Below, piece by piece: positions 33,314 through 41,245 of a stretch of 64,000 nucleotides of DNA. A program made the position numbers and the translations under genes. Within the stretch, counting starts at the first letter, position 1. The number at the start of each line of letters is the position of its first letter. The notes beneath the pieces are model-generated. The model was not told where the DNA came from. It made no database searches and was given only the letters and a program-made list of their open reading frames with translations. The DNA is from Fructilactobacillus hinvesii (GTDB taxonomy: Bacteria; Bacillota; Bacilli; Lactobacillales; Lactobacillaceae): NCBI RefSeq assembly GCF_024029435.1, contig NZ_CP097118.1, positions 496,001 through 560,000 of the forward strand. Reading direction: 5' to 3'.

Positions 33314-34144
33314 TTAGAATTCTTGGTAAGTGGCTGGATCTTGGTTGTGCGTGCGCCCGTCTGGTTTGGTCAGCACGTTAATCTTGTCCATGTCACTGGC
33401 AGTGATTGTAAAATCAAACACGTCCAGGTTGCTAAGCTGGTTGCGATCGTTGGACGATTTTGGAATCGGCAAAACGTTTAATTGAATTTCCCAGCGTAAA
33501 ATTAATTGTACGACCGTCTTGTGGTACCGCTTGGCAATCTCAATTAGCGTCGGATCCTTTAGCATCTCACTGGCTCTGCCCAACGGACTCCAGGCTTCAG
33601 TTAGGATGTTGTGCTCTTCGTCGTACTGGCGTTGTTCTAACTGATTGAAGTAGGGGTGGAGTTCGATTTGGTTGATTTGGGGCAGAACCCCGGTTTCTTG
33701 TTGCAAGCGGTCTAAATGGGCGGGTAAGAAGTTGCAGACCCCGATGGTTCTAACCAACCCAGCTTGTTGAGCGGCGATTAAGGCATTCCACGCCTCCACG
33801 TATTGGTCGTCCTGAGGATTGGGCCAGTGCAATAGGTAGATGTCAAAGTAGTCTAGTCCACTGCGATACAGTGATTCTTGCAGCGCAGAGGGCGCTTTTG
33901 GGTGCGCATAGTAACGACCGGGGAGCTTGGAGGTCACTAGCAGGTCCGACCGCCGGACGTCAGCATCCCGAATTCCTTGCCCGAGGGCTCCTTCGTTTTC
34001 ATAGTTATAGGCGCTATCTAACAGGCGATAGCCGTTGTTAATGGCGGATTTAATGGCCATTGCTCCGCTAAATCCGTTTAATTTGTAGGTTCCAAAGCCT
34101 AGTTGGGGAATTCTCATTCCGTTGGCTAAAGTATAGTATTCCAC
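33314..34144 (-). CDS. Aldo/keto reductase
   Basis: 276 residues, a single TIM-barrel AKR of the 2,5-diketo-gluconate reductase type. Catalytic tetrad: Asp and Tyr in LLDSAYNYENEGALG, Lys in LLVTSKLPG, His in DIYLLHWPNP. NADPH binding is indicated by IPKSSNDRNQL near the end. It reduces aldehydes or ketones with NADPH; the substrate is not evident. GTG start at 34144 with AAAGGAG eight bases upstream. Next to, and in line with, the TetR gene, but with an own upstream gap. Confidence 0.9.
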   Translation of the reverse strand: MEYYTLANGMRIPQLGFGTYKLNGFSGAMAIKSAINNGYRLLDSAYNYENEGALGQGIRDADVRRSDLLVTSKLPGRYYAHPKAPSALQESLYRSGLDYFDIYLLHWPNPQDDQYVEAWNALIAAQQAGLVRTIGVCNFLPAHLDRLQQETGVLPQINQIELHPYFNQLEQRQYDEEHNILTEAWSPLGRASEMLKDPTLIEIAKRYHKTVVQLILRWEIQLNVLPIPKSSNDRNQLSNLDVFDFTITASDMDKINVLTKPDGRTHNQDPATYQEF

Positions 34145-34238
34145 TTTGAAGACTCCTTTAATGATTAAACTAGTGGTAACGGTGCTATCCTAACATATTT
34201 TGGGCTCAGTTGATGAGCAGGTAGCTTTCCTTCTGGGG

Positions 34239-34781
34239 TTAGTCCTGAATGGCAGTGAGGTTAACGTGTAACAAATTAGTGATGGCTTGGACCAGTTGCT
34301 CCTGATTGGGAGTGGTTTCGCTAGTCACCAGATCGTTAATTAGACCATCAATTCCGTGACAAATGAAGCGCACCGCGGTAGTTGGTTTAAGTTTCAACTT
34401 TTCAATGAATTGTTCATACGTAAAGTCAAACAATTTTTGGCGAAATTGGTAGGGACCCTGGTCAGCAAATAAAAGCCGGAAAAAGCGCCGGTGATCCCAA
34501 AAGAAGGTCACCCAAATGGAAGTTTTTTGGGCAAAATCGTGGGGATCCGTGATGTTAGTGCAGGTAATGCGGAGTTCAGCTAAATAAGCGTCCAAGAAAT
34601 CGTCCATCAGGGCGTATTTGTCGGTGTAATGACTGTAAAAGGTCTTCCGGCCAATGTCAGCCGTGTCACAGATTTCCGTTACACTAATTTCTTCTAAACT
34701 AGTTTTGGTTTGCAGGAGGTGCTCTAAACTCGTGCGGATGGCCTGTTTGGTCTTGCGAACCCGCCGATCGGTTTGGTTCAT
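34239..34781 (-). CDS. TetR-family transcriptional regulator
   Basis: 180 residues. N-terminal helix-turn-helix with ISVTEICDTADIGRKTFYSHYTDKYALMDDF, cut here by positions about 36-66, and a C-terminal ligand/dimer domain of the TetR_C_7-like type (FFRLLFADQGPYQFRQ). Divergent from the SDR-oxidoreductase pair starting at 34914, so it probably represses that operon and itself from the shared 130-base gap; the inducer may be an aldehyde or quinone-like compound. ATG 34781 is chosen; GTG 34793 is an alternative because neither has a strong ribosome site. Confidence 0.85.
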   Translation of the reverse strand: MNQTDRRVRKTKQAIRTSLEHLLQTKTSLEEISVTEICDTADIGRKTFYSHYTDKYALMDDFLDAYLAELRITCTNITDPHDFAQKTSIWVTFFWDHRRFFRLLFADQGPYQFRQKLFDFTYEQFIEKLKLKPTTAVRFICHGIDGLINDLVTSETTPNQEQLVQAITNLLHVNLTAIQD

Positions 34782-34913
34782 GTTACTACCCACTTTCTCT
34801 TTTTTGTTTCATAAGTTACAAAGGAGGGGAATTGGCCCTTGCTTCGCAACTCATTCGAAGATATGATACACTTGTTACTTAAAATACGCAAAGGCAAAAA
34901 GGAGCAGATTAAC

Positions 34914-35726
34914 ATGAAAACAATTTTAGTGACGGGAGCTAGTTCAGGAATGGGATATCGGATGGCACATAACTTGGCTTCGGCAGGCTATCAGGTCTTT
35001 GGAGCTGCGCGCCACGTGGATCGGATGGCACCGTTGACCGAAGTTGGGGTAATTCCCTTACAATTAGATGTGACGGATGAAACTTCCCGGACAGCTGCCG
35101 TGCACCAGTTAATGCAACGGGCCCATCGCATTGATGCAGTAGTGAACGCAGCTGGATATGGTTCGTTTGGAGCGCAGGAAACGGTTAGTGATGAAGAAGC
35201 AAAGCAGCAGTTTGAAGTAAACGTCTTTGGGTTGATGGCCCTGACCCGGTTGATTTTGCCGTACATGCGCAAGCAACAGTCGGGACGAATTATCAATATT
35301 TCTTCCATGGCCGGTCGCTTCAGCAGTCCCATGGCTGGTTGGTACTTTGCCTCCAAGCACGCCTTGGAAACGCTCAGCGATTCGTTACGAATGGAAGTAA
35401 AGCGGTATGGAATTAAGGTGATTTTAGTTGAACCAGGCGTAGTTAAGAGTCGCTGGGAAGCCATTGCTATGCAACACTTACAGACGTCCGCTAAGGGAAC
35501 GGCTTACGAAGCCCAAGCTCAAGAAATGCAGCATAACATGGATCACACCTATTCATCAAAGCACGCTTCTGATCCAGAACTGATTGCGAAGACAGTCCAA
35601 AAGGCGTTAGAATCAAAGCATCCCCGCGCCCGTTATTTGATTGGTTACTTGGCCAAACCAACCGTCTGGGGCATGAAATTATTACCAACGGCCGTAAAAG
35701 ACTGGTTAATTCCAAAGTTTATGTAA
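34914..35726 (+). CDS. Short-chain dehydrogenase/reductase
   Basis: 270 residues. Cofactor motif TGASSGMGYRMA, VNAAGYGSFG (NAG-like), and the active site Ser in NISSMAG with YFASKHALE (Y-x-x-x-K). The Arg in GAARHVDR after beta-2 suggests NADPH. Substrate unknown; closest in style to SDRs annotated as oxidoreductase near TetR genes. AAAAGGAGC precedes ATG 34914; the frame upstream (from 34839) has no ribosome site. First gene of a two-gene operon with the MDR-type oxidoreductase, divergent from TetR. Confidence 0.9.
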   Translation: MKTILVTGASSGMGYRMAHNLASAGYQVFGAARHVDRMAPLTEVGVIPLQLDVTDETSRTAAVHQLMQRAHRIDAVVNAAGYGSFGAQETVSDEEAKQQFEVNVFGLMALTRLILPYMRKQQSGRIINISSMAGRFSSPMAGWYFASKHALETLSDSLRMEVKRYGIKVILVEPGVVKSRWEAIAMQHLQTSAKGTAYEAQAQEMQHNMDHTYSSKHASDPELIAKTVQKALESKHPRARYLIGYLAKPTVWGMKLLPTAVKDWLIPKFM

Positions 35727-35738
35727 GGAGGTTAGCGA

Positions 35739-36767
35739 ATGAACATTCCAACGCAAATGAAAGCCTTTCGCTTTAATCATTACCGGGAACCAGCGGAAAA
35801 CCAACGCATTCCCGTTCCCACGATTGGAGCCAATGAAGTGCTCGTTTACATTCATAATTCCGGACTGAATCCGGTGGACTATAAGATTCAATCTGGGAAA
35901 ATGAAGATTATTTTTCCGTTTCAGTTACCGCTGACGATGGGCAATGAATTTGCTGGAGAAGTGGTCCAAGTAGGAGCTAACGTCCACGATTTTCGCGTGG
36001 GGGACCGGGTCTACGGTCGACCGGATAATCAACACACCGGAACGTTAGCCGATTACATTGCCATTGATCAAAGTGAGATTGCTCTGATTCCAGCAGAACT
36101 GGACTATCAATCTGCCAGTGGGGTACCGTTGACCGGTCTAACCAGTTATCAAGCACTGGTGGAACTCGGCAATATTCAACCCGGCCAGAAGGTCTTTATT
36201 CAGGCCGGTGCCGGGGGGATTGGAACGATGGCGATTCAGATTGCTAAAGCGCTGGGGGCCTACGTTACAACTACCGCTAGTCCCAGCAAAACGGCATTAG
36301 TGCGTTCCCTGGGGGCTGATCAAGTGATTAACTACCACGAGGATTACTTTGCCGACGTGCTCTTTCACTACGACATGGTCTTTGATACGTTAGGCGGTCA
36401 GTACCTCAAGGATAGCTTCCGAATTCTGCGGCCTGGTGGGCGCCTAGTCACCATTAACGGCTTACCGACCTACCAATTTGGGCAGGACCACCACCTAGGT
36501 CTTGCAAAGTCACTACTCTTCTCGGTAGCCAGCGCCCCACTGCGACGGTTTGCAAAGAAACATCGGGTAAACTACCACTTCTTAATCATGCATCCGAGTG
36601 GGTCCCAACTCCAGATTCTGAGTCAGATGATTGAAACCGAAAAGTTGTTGCCAATTATTGACCGAATCTATGACTTTGGCGAAGCACAAGCGGCCTACGA
36701 TTACTTGGAAGGTGGGCACGCGCAGGGAAAGGTTATTGTAAACGTAAATCACACCATTGAAGCTTAA
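35739..36767 (+). CDS. NADP-dependent quinone-oxidoreductase-like protein (zinc-free MDR family)
   Basis: 342 residues of the medium-chain dehydrogenase/reductase superfamily. GroES-like N-terminal part (LPLTMGNEFAGEVVQVG, FRVGDRVYG) and Rossmann part with QAGAGGIGTMAIQIAKALGA. The zinc-binding Cys and His residues of alcohol dehydrogenases are absent, so it belongs with quinone/enone oxidoreductases using NADPH. AAGGAGG precedes ATG 35739, 12 bases after the SDR stop: one operon, probably for detoxifying reactive carbonyls under TetR control. Confidence 0.9.
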   Translation: MNIPTQMKAFRFNHYREPAENQRIPVPTIGANEVLVYIHNSGLNPVDYKIQSGKMKIIFPFQLPLTMGNEFAGEVVQVGANVHDFRVGDRVYGRPDNQHTGTLADYIAIDQSEIALIPAELDYQSASGVPLTGLTSYQALVELGNIQPGQKVFIQAGAGGIGTMAIQIAKALGAYVTTTASPSKTALVRSLGADQVINYHEDYFADVLFHYDMVFDTLGGQYLKDSFRILRPGGRLVTINGLPTYQFGQDHHLGLAKSLLFSVASAPLRRFAKKHRVNYHFLIMHPSGSQLQILSQMIETEKLLPIIDRIYDFGEAQAAYDYLEGGHAQGKVIVNVNHTIEA

Positions 36768-36800
36768 AAAAGCCGATTCAGAAATTGAATCGACTTTTTT
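36765..36800 (+). terminator. Terminator after the oxidoreductase operon
   Basis: AAAAAAGCCGATTCA pairs with TGAATCGACTTTTTT with one mismatch. Confidence 0.82.
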
Positions 36801-36825
36801 AGTTTATCCAAATTTAATATTTCCA

Positions 36826-36978
36826 TTATTTACCAGAAGTTCCAGCTTTAAAGCCAGCAACAAACGAATTAATTATAGATGGATTAATAATTAAATAAAT
36901 TAAAAATAGGATGATAATTATAACAATAACAGTTTTAATCGGATGACTTTTAATCGTGTTTGTACATTTTTTTAACAT
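36826..36978 (-). CDS. Small membrane peptide (50 aa) beside the CPBP protease
   Basis: A 50-residue ORF below usual gene-calling length, with AGAGG before ATG 36978. A basic N-terminus (about 1-15, five Lys) is followed by a helix of Ile/Leu/Val (about 16-32) and a C-terminal tail with SFVAGFKAGTSGK, a G-x-x-x-G-like pattern. It begins 23 bases after the stop of the CPBP gene on the same strand. Small peptides next to CPBP (Abi) proteases occur in bacteriocin/immunity loci, and the shape fits a membrane-active or signalling peptide, but no leader (double-Gly) or transporter is seen here, so the role is open. Confidence 0.55.
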   Translation of the reverse strand: MLKKCTNTIKSHPIKTVIVIIIILFLIYLIINPSIINSFVAGFKAGTSGK

Positions 36979-37001
36979 AAATACCTCTTTCTCCTCTGTC
37001 T

Positions 37002-37670
37002 TTAAATTAAAGCGCTAATAATTACCACAATATCTGAAATCCAATGGATATAAATCCCACTCCATAGGGTGTTAGATTTTTTCCAGGAAGCCGTGATGGG
37101 ATAGCGAGTGATTCCTACTACCAAAGGCATAAATAACTCAAAATGATAGTGGGGCAAATGTAAAAGTGCAAGTAAAAGACAACCTAAGCTATTTACGATG
37201 GGCCAGGCAAATTTTTTCATTTTCGTCTTTAGTAGCAAGTGAATCAGTGGAATCGAAATGGAAGCCATCCCAACCTCTTCACCAACTATAGATACTAAAA
37301 TTTTAAAGGTTACCCAGATTCTGAGGATTAAAGGGGTATGCAATTGATATGATTCACTAATAATTGATGTACCACGAAGGGATTTAATAACATTTGGGAA
37401 AAAGAAAACTACAATTAAAATTGGAATTATTTCCAAAATAAACAATAAAAAGAGATACCATACCAACATCCGCCACTTATGCCAGTCAAAGGGCCGAAAA
37501 AATATTTTTAAATTGGAATAACCGTATAAAATTACTAAACTAACTAGTCCAGTGGTAATCATTGATAACCAATTAAAGTTAAAATCAAGGAAAATTGCAC
37601 CCGCGTATCCAAGTAAAAAAAGTAAAAATGCAATCAAGTATTTGGCAGGCTTAAAACTGAGGTTTACCAT
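37002..37670 (-). CDS. CPBP-family intramembrane protease-like protein (CAAX/Abi type)
   Basis: 222 residues, about seven membrane helices. Motif 1 SIVGEEVGMAS has the Glu-Glu pair but Ala where EExxxR has Arg; motif 2 is LALLHLPHY with the His; motif 3 is GIYIHWISD. The family includes CAAX-prenyl proteases and bacteriocin self-immunity proteins. AT-richer than its neighbours. ATG 37670 follows AAAGGATG and overlaps a small ORF (37651-37758) by 20 bases, so the three frames 37758, 37670 and 36978 look like one operon. Confidence 0.8.
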   Translation of the reverse strand: MVNLSFKPAKYLIAFLLFLLGYAGAIFLDFNFNWLSMITTGLVSLVILYGYSNLKIFFRPFDWHKWRMLVWYLFLLFILEIIPILIVVFFFPNVIKSLRGTSIISESYQLHTPLILRIWVTFKILVSIVGEEVGMASISIPLIHLLLKTKMKKFAWPIVNSLGCLLLALLHLPHYHFELFMPLVVGITRYPITASWKKSNTLWSGIYIHWISDIVVIISALI

Positions 37671-37758
37671 CTATTCCATCCTTTAGGGCTGAGATCAGCT
37701 TATTGATTGAGTTACTAGCGGCATAGTTAATTGGGATTATTGCTTTTGTTTCATCCAC
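37651..37758 (-). CDS. Possible small peptide ORF (35 aa) upstream of the CPBP gene
   Basis: GTG start at 37758 with AAGGAT three bases upstream; 35 codons to TAA at 37651, overlapping the CPBP start by 20 bases. The central residues include AASNSINKLISALKDGIDG, an amphipathic-looking helix. No homology recalled. It may be a real peptide (bacteriocin-like or regulatory) or only a translation-coupling ORF; the short length makes chance occurrence possible. Confidence 0.32.
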   Translation of the reverse strand: MDETKAIIPINYAASNSINKLISALKDGIDGKPQF

Positions 37759-37900
37759 TAATCCTTACACTATCTTCTCATATAAATGAAAAAATTACTA
37801 ATCTAGTTTCAATGTATTTTATCAGTAAATTAATTATCTGAAATTAATTATAAAATCATAAAATGTGATTAAAAAGCGAGATTAACGGTGCTTCTAAACC

Positions 37901-37936
37901 AAAAAAGCACTAGAATTCTTTGAAAATTCCAGTGCT
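37901..37936 (-). terminator. Terminator after the 66-aa gene
   Basis: AGCACT-GAATT pairs with AATTC-AGTGCT followed by T6 on the minus strand, 82 bases after the stop codon. The rest of 37759-37900 is AT-rich and holds nothing I can name. Confidence 0.8.
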
Positions 37937-38017
37937 CAATGGTGACTTGTTTATTCAATTAACGGTGCAACAATGTCATTGAACCACGCTGATCTTTTAC
38001 TGCTCAGCCGGGTTAAT

Positions 38018-38218
38018 TTACTTATTGTGAATCAAAAATGACTGAATTAATTTAACCTCATCTGGATTGGGTTCCGCCCACATACTCTTTAAGTCGTGGT
38101 AACGTTCGACCGTCATATGCAGGGCGACGGCCATCTGGTTATCATCCAGGTTGTGCTTTTCTTCGTACTTGATCATTTCGGTGGCTAGGTTACTAAATTC
38201 TTCTGCGACGTATGCCAT
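38018..38218 (-). CDS. Small HTH-like protein (LBP_cg2779-type)
   Basis: 66 residues, all-alpha. The pattern LATEMIKYEEKHNLDDNQMA, then ALHMTVERYHDLKS, resembles a compact XRE-like helix-turn-helix, as in small lactobacillar proteins I recall under the name LBP_cg2779 family. Possible DNA-binding or accessory regulator; no evidence on its target. AAGGAGG precedes ATG 38218. Followed by an 80-base 3' untranslated region and a terminator. Confidence 0.68.
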   Translation of the reverse strand: MAYVAEEFSNLATEMIKYEEKHNLDDNQMAVALHMTVERYHDLKSMWAEPNPDEVKLIQSFLIHNK

Positions 38219-38266
38219 TGTGAAACCTCCTTGCTTATCTGTGCTTATTATAGCATTTCTAATTCG

Positions 38267-40102
38267 TTATGGTTGGGCTAATAGGTGGGTGGCAATTCGA
38301 TCGGCCACCGCAAAGTTGTGGTCGTGAGCCAGTGGATGGGGCAACGCCGTGGTCATCCATTCCTTACCACTCAGTGGGAGCCCCCAGACATATAGATTAG
38401 GGGATAAGGTTCCGTCCGCTTGCCAAGCCCTGTAACTAGCAAAGTCAACGTCCACGGCGCCGCTATCATAATTAGTTCCGTCCGTGAGAGGATAGCGAGC
38501 GGGCTGAACTGCGCCTTGTTCTAACAGATTGTGGAGCACGGGACTCGCTGTGTGGGCTAGTTTCATCGAGGGGACCCGGGCCTCTAGGACAGCGTCAGCA
38601 GCCACCGGTTCGTTGGGATAGAAGTGGGAAAAGGCTTGAAATTTGCCCTGTGCGCCTAAAACCCGGAGCTGTGGTCCTAAAATGGTAACAACACCGGCGC
38701 GCATCAATGCGGCTAGTTGCTCGTACCGTAACAGGGGCGGACCGGCCGTGAGAAAGCCACTGGCAGCGTTAAATTGTTGCAAGAAAGAGTGAACGTAATC
38801 GTCAGGGGTAAAGAAGCCATCCACAACTAGGTGCTGTAAGAAGGGCCGCAGCTCGATCACAATTGCTAACGCGCCGGTTAACGGAGCGTGCTTTGAACCT
38901 AAAGCGGCATCCGTCATGACTTGGTCCATCCAATTCAACAGGGTGTGTTGATAATCCTTGGTGGTGGTAATTTTGGTCCCCGCCACGGGATTTAAGACGT
39001 GGTCCCAGTCAAAACGATCATCTGGCTGAATGGCTGTTTCAGCAACAAAGTGGTTGCGATCGGCAGCGGCCACAAAGGCTTGAGTAAATTGCTGTTGGTC
39101 AAGCTCCAGATAGCGTTCTTGAATTAACAGTTGGTAGTAGCGCAGTTCAATTTCTGCTTGCAGCAGCGCAATGAAGCAGGATCCCGGCAAATGACCATTA
39201 ACCAGGTTGTTCTGCACGGTCACATCGTTTAAGAAGTAAAAGTGGTTTGTTTCGCCGATTTCTTCCTGATTGAGTGGTTTGGGGTAGTAGGGCACACCCC
39301 GGCGGGAGCCAGCCACGATGCGGGGTTCACGTCCTGATGGTTGGTACTCAAGCTGATGATTGGCGTGGCGCTTAAAATGACCTCCGCGACTGATTGTCAA
39401 CCGGGTCAGGTAATCAAAAAAGGATAATCCCATCCCGCGGATGACGACGGTTGCACCCGGTTGAATGGTTGCAAAATCAGCTTCTTCTGGAAGTTCCGGG
39501 GCAACGTAAGTTAATTGGTTCGCGGTGGCGTATTTTTGGAGTGATTGTTCGTCAGCACTTAGCTCACTGGGCGTATTTCCGGTGCTCAGCACCACTCGAT
39601 CGACCGCAAACTGCTCGTGATTAGTGGTCGTGATGATGGCTTGGACCGCCTTCGTGGTGACGTTTTCCACGTTAGTGGCGTGGCTAGTAACGGTCAGATT
39701 GGCAGGACATCGCTGTATGATGGTCTGAGTCACCCACTGAGCATAGGCTCCAAATAATGCCCGTGGCGCGTAGTCATTAGGACCAAGCTGATTTGCGAGC
39801 GTGATTAATTGGGGATCTAGACCATTGCTTTTAATGAAATCAGTGGCGTTCTCTGACTGGGTCCACTGGTAAAAAGTGGGACCGGTAACGGTTGGGGATT
39901 GCTCATCGTTAAACAGGGTCACTAGTTGGGCGGGTGAATTCATAATTAAATGGTGGTCCTGAGCGGGATCCCACACGTTCCCTCCCAACGGGGCCGCGTC
40001 AAACCACTCGACCTGAATTTTTTGATTGGGTTTGAAGTGGTGTAACAGGCTGTCTAAGAGGAGGATGCCCCGGGGGCCAGCTCCGATTAATGCAATTTTC
40101 AT
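38267..40102 (-). CDS. FAD/NAD(P)-binding protein
   Basis: About 611 residues. N-terminal dinucleotide fold MKIALIGAGPRGILLLDSLL with the G-x-G-x-x-G motif, then a NAD_binding_9-type arrangement: NVWDPAQDHHLIMNSPAQ, VVLSTGNTP, and a second GMGLSFFDYL motif, GREPRIVAGSRRGVPYYP. Proteins with this layout are annotated as FAD-NAD(P)-binding or adenylate-cyclase-like proteins in lactobacilli; some are linked to amino acid hydroxylation, but the substrate is unknown. ATG 40102 with GGAAG upstream; monocistronic. Confidence 0.82.
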   Translation of the reverse strand: MKIALIGAGPRGILLLDSLLHHFKPNQKIQVEWFDAAPLGGNVWDPAQDHHLIMNSPAQLVTLFNDEQSPTVTGPTFYQWTQSENATDFIKSNGLDPQLITLANQLGPNDYAPRALFGAYAQWVTQTIIQRCPANLTVTSHATNVENVTTKAVQAIITTTNHEQFAVDRVVLSTGNTPSELSADEQSLQKYATANQLTYVAPELPEEADFATIQPGATVVIRGMGLSFFDYLTRLTISRGGHFKRHANHQLEYQPSGREPRIVAGSRRGVPYYPKPLNQEEIGETNHFYFLNDVTVQNNLVNGHLPGSCFIALLQAEIELRYYQLLIQERYLELDQQQFTQAFVAAADRNHFVAETAIQPDDRFDWDHVLNPVAGTKITTTKDYQHTLLNWMDQVMTDAALGSKHAPLTGALAIVIELRPFLQHLVVDGFFTPDDYVHSFLQQFNAASGFLTAGPPLLRYEQLAALMRAGVVTILGPQLRVLGAQGKFQAFSHFYPNEPVAADAVLEARVPSMKLAHTASPVLHNLLEQGAVQPARYPLTDGTNYDSGAVDVDFASYRAWQADGTLSPNLYVWGLPLSGKEWMTTALPHPLAHDHNFAVADRIATHLLAQP

Positions 40103-40196
40103 AACGACGTGACTTCCTTTCTCAATCATTACTTTACCATAGTGGTATTAACTTCTCACATATGTTTATAATGAAGCAGGTAAAGGAGGGGGCAGA

Positions 40197-40517
40197 ATGA
40201 TTCCAGAAAACATGGACGAGGTGGAAAAACGGCTGGCAGAAAAGCAAGCTGCCGGAGAAAAGATTACCCGTAATCAATTAATCTATGAAACGATTTGTGA
40301 TTTACTGCAGGCTTATTTGATTAACGCTGAGGAAGGTCACTACGACTCGGTTAAACCGGTGGATGACCAGCACTTAGAGTTTGTAAGCGTGATGGGCAAA
40401 CATTTGGGGATGTATACCGCCAAGGGTGAGAGCCTCGTGGCCGACTTTAAGCAGGATTCCTTTCAGATGTTGTTGGATTTAGAGGCAGCGGCGCAACAGA
40501 TTGCGGGCGGACGCTAG
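40197..40517 (+). CDS. Small acidic protein of unknown function
   Basis: 106 residues, not recognised. Mostly helical and acidic; N-terminal MDEVEKRLAEKQAAGEKI, then NQLIYETICDLLQAYL and a C-terminal helix FQMLLDLEAAAQQIAGG. No membrane part and no motif. AAAGGAGG precedes ATG 40197 at good spacing, so it is probably translated. It lies 49 bases before tRNA-Arg on the same strand. Confidence 0.68.
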   Translation: MIPENMDEVEKRLAEKQAAGEKITRNQLIYETICDLLQAYLINAEEGHYDSVKPVDDQHLEFVSVMGKHLGMYTAKGESLVADFKQDSFQMLLDLEAAAQQIAGGR

Positions 40518-40566
40518 AGCCCTAGTTGCAAACGACGGGCTAAATTAGTACAATGAAGTCTGTAAG

Positions 40567-40638
40567 GCGTCCCTAGTGTAACGGATAGCACATGAGATTT
40601 CGGTCCTCATGATCTCGGTTCGACTCCGAGGGGACGCA
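40567..40638 (+). tRNA. tRNA-Arg (anticodon TCG)
   Basis: A 72-base cloverleaf: acceptor GCGTCCC/GGGACGC with discriminator A, D-stem GTGT/GCAC with loop AACGGATA, anticodon arm TGAGA-TTTCGGT-CCTCA, and T-arm CTCGG-TTCGACT-CCGAG. The 7-base loop places TCG at 34-36, reading CGA and, by wobble, other CGN codons. The last anticodon-stem pair is A31-C39, a mismatch. CCA is not encoded. Identity as Arg follows from the anticodon. Confidence 0.88.
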
Positions 40639-40656
40639 TTTACAATTGTAGGATTG

Positions 40657-40679
40657 AGGAGCGGGAGCCGCTCCTTTTT
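40657..40679 (+). terminator. Terminator after tRNA-Arg
   Basis: AGGAGCGggagcCGCTCCT followed by T5. Confidence 0.8.
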
Positions 40680-40706
40680 CATTGGAAAAATGGAGGAACT
40701 TTGGTT

Positions 40707-41129
40707 ATGACCACCCAATTACCCACGGAAAAGCAAATTATTGAACAGGCCCAAAATACGGTTAAACGACTACGGGTTAAGTTGAAGTACTATCAAATTT
40801 TATCTGCGGTCAGTAACATCACCCGGATCGTGCTGTCGGCTTCAATTCCGCTGTTGGTTTCGATGTCTTCGCACAACATTAAACTGCTGGCCATTGTTTC
40901 TTTGACCGGGGTGGCAATGAGCATCATCCAGGGAATTGACTCTTTCTTTAACTTGTCAGGAAAGGTGTCGGACTTAAAACAATCCATTTTATCGACGAAC
41001 AAAGAAATCTTACTGTTAACTTCACACAATGATCCCTATTCGGCTGATGATGACGAAAAGAACGTCCAACGGTTTATGGGCAACCTTGCCGATGCTTTAG
41101 ACGGCATGATGGATGACATTGAAAACTAA
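40707..41129 (+). CDS. DUF4231/SLATT-like membrane protein
   Basis: 140 residues. N-terminal helical part, two hydrophobic helices (about 42-58, TRIVLSASIPLLVSM, and 64-80, LLAIVSLTGVAMSII), then a coiled region with LSGKVSDLKQSILSTNKEI and an acidic tail. This is the layout of DUF4231/SLATT small two-helix membrane proteins, some of which are linked to defence or stress but most of which are uncharacterised. ATG 40707 is used, with GGAGG ten bases upstream; TTG 40701 is possible but too close. Confidence 0.72.
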   Translation: MTTQLPTEKQIIEQAQNTVKRLRVKLKYYQILSAVSNITRIVLSASIPLLVSMSSHNIKLLAIVSLTGVAMSIIQGIDSFFNLSGKVSDLKQSILSTNKEILLLTSHNDPYSADDDEKNVQRFMGNLADALDGMMDDIEN

Positions 41130-41132
41130 CTA

Positions 41133-41170
41133 AAAAAAATCCTGAATCAAATTTGATTCGGGATTTTTTT
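41133..41170 (+). terminator. Terminator after the DUF4231-like gene
   Basis: AATCCTGAATCAAA/TTTGATTCGGGATT with A8 and T7 flanks. Confidence 0.88.
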
Positions 41171-41245
41171 AATTTAATATTTTTTAATAAATAGTAGTAT
41201 AAGTTATTTATGAGGAGCAAATTATATATTAGGTATGATAAGTAT

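Noticed and set aside
40567..41170. tRNA-Arg as attachment site of an integrated element
   Set aside because: No integrase follows and I saw no repeat of the tRNA 3' end downstream; the next gene has host-like composition.
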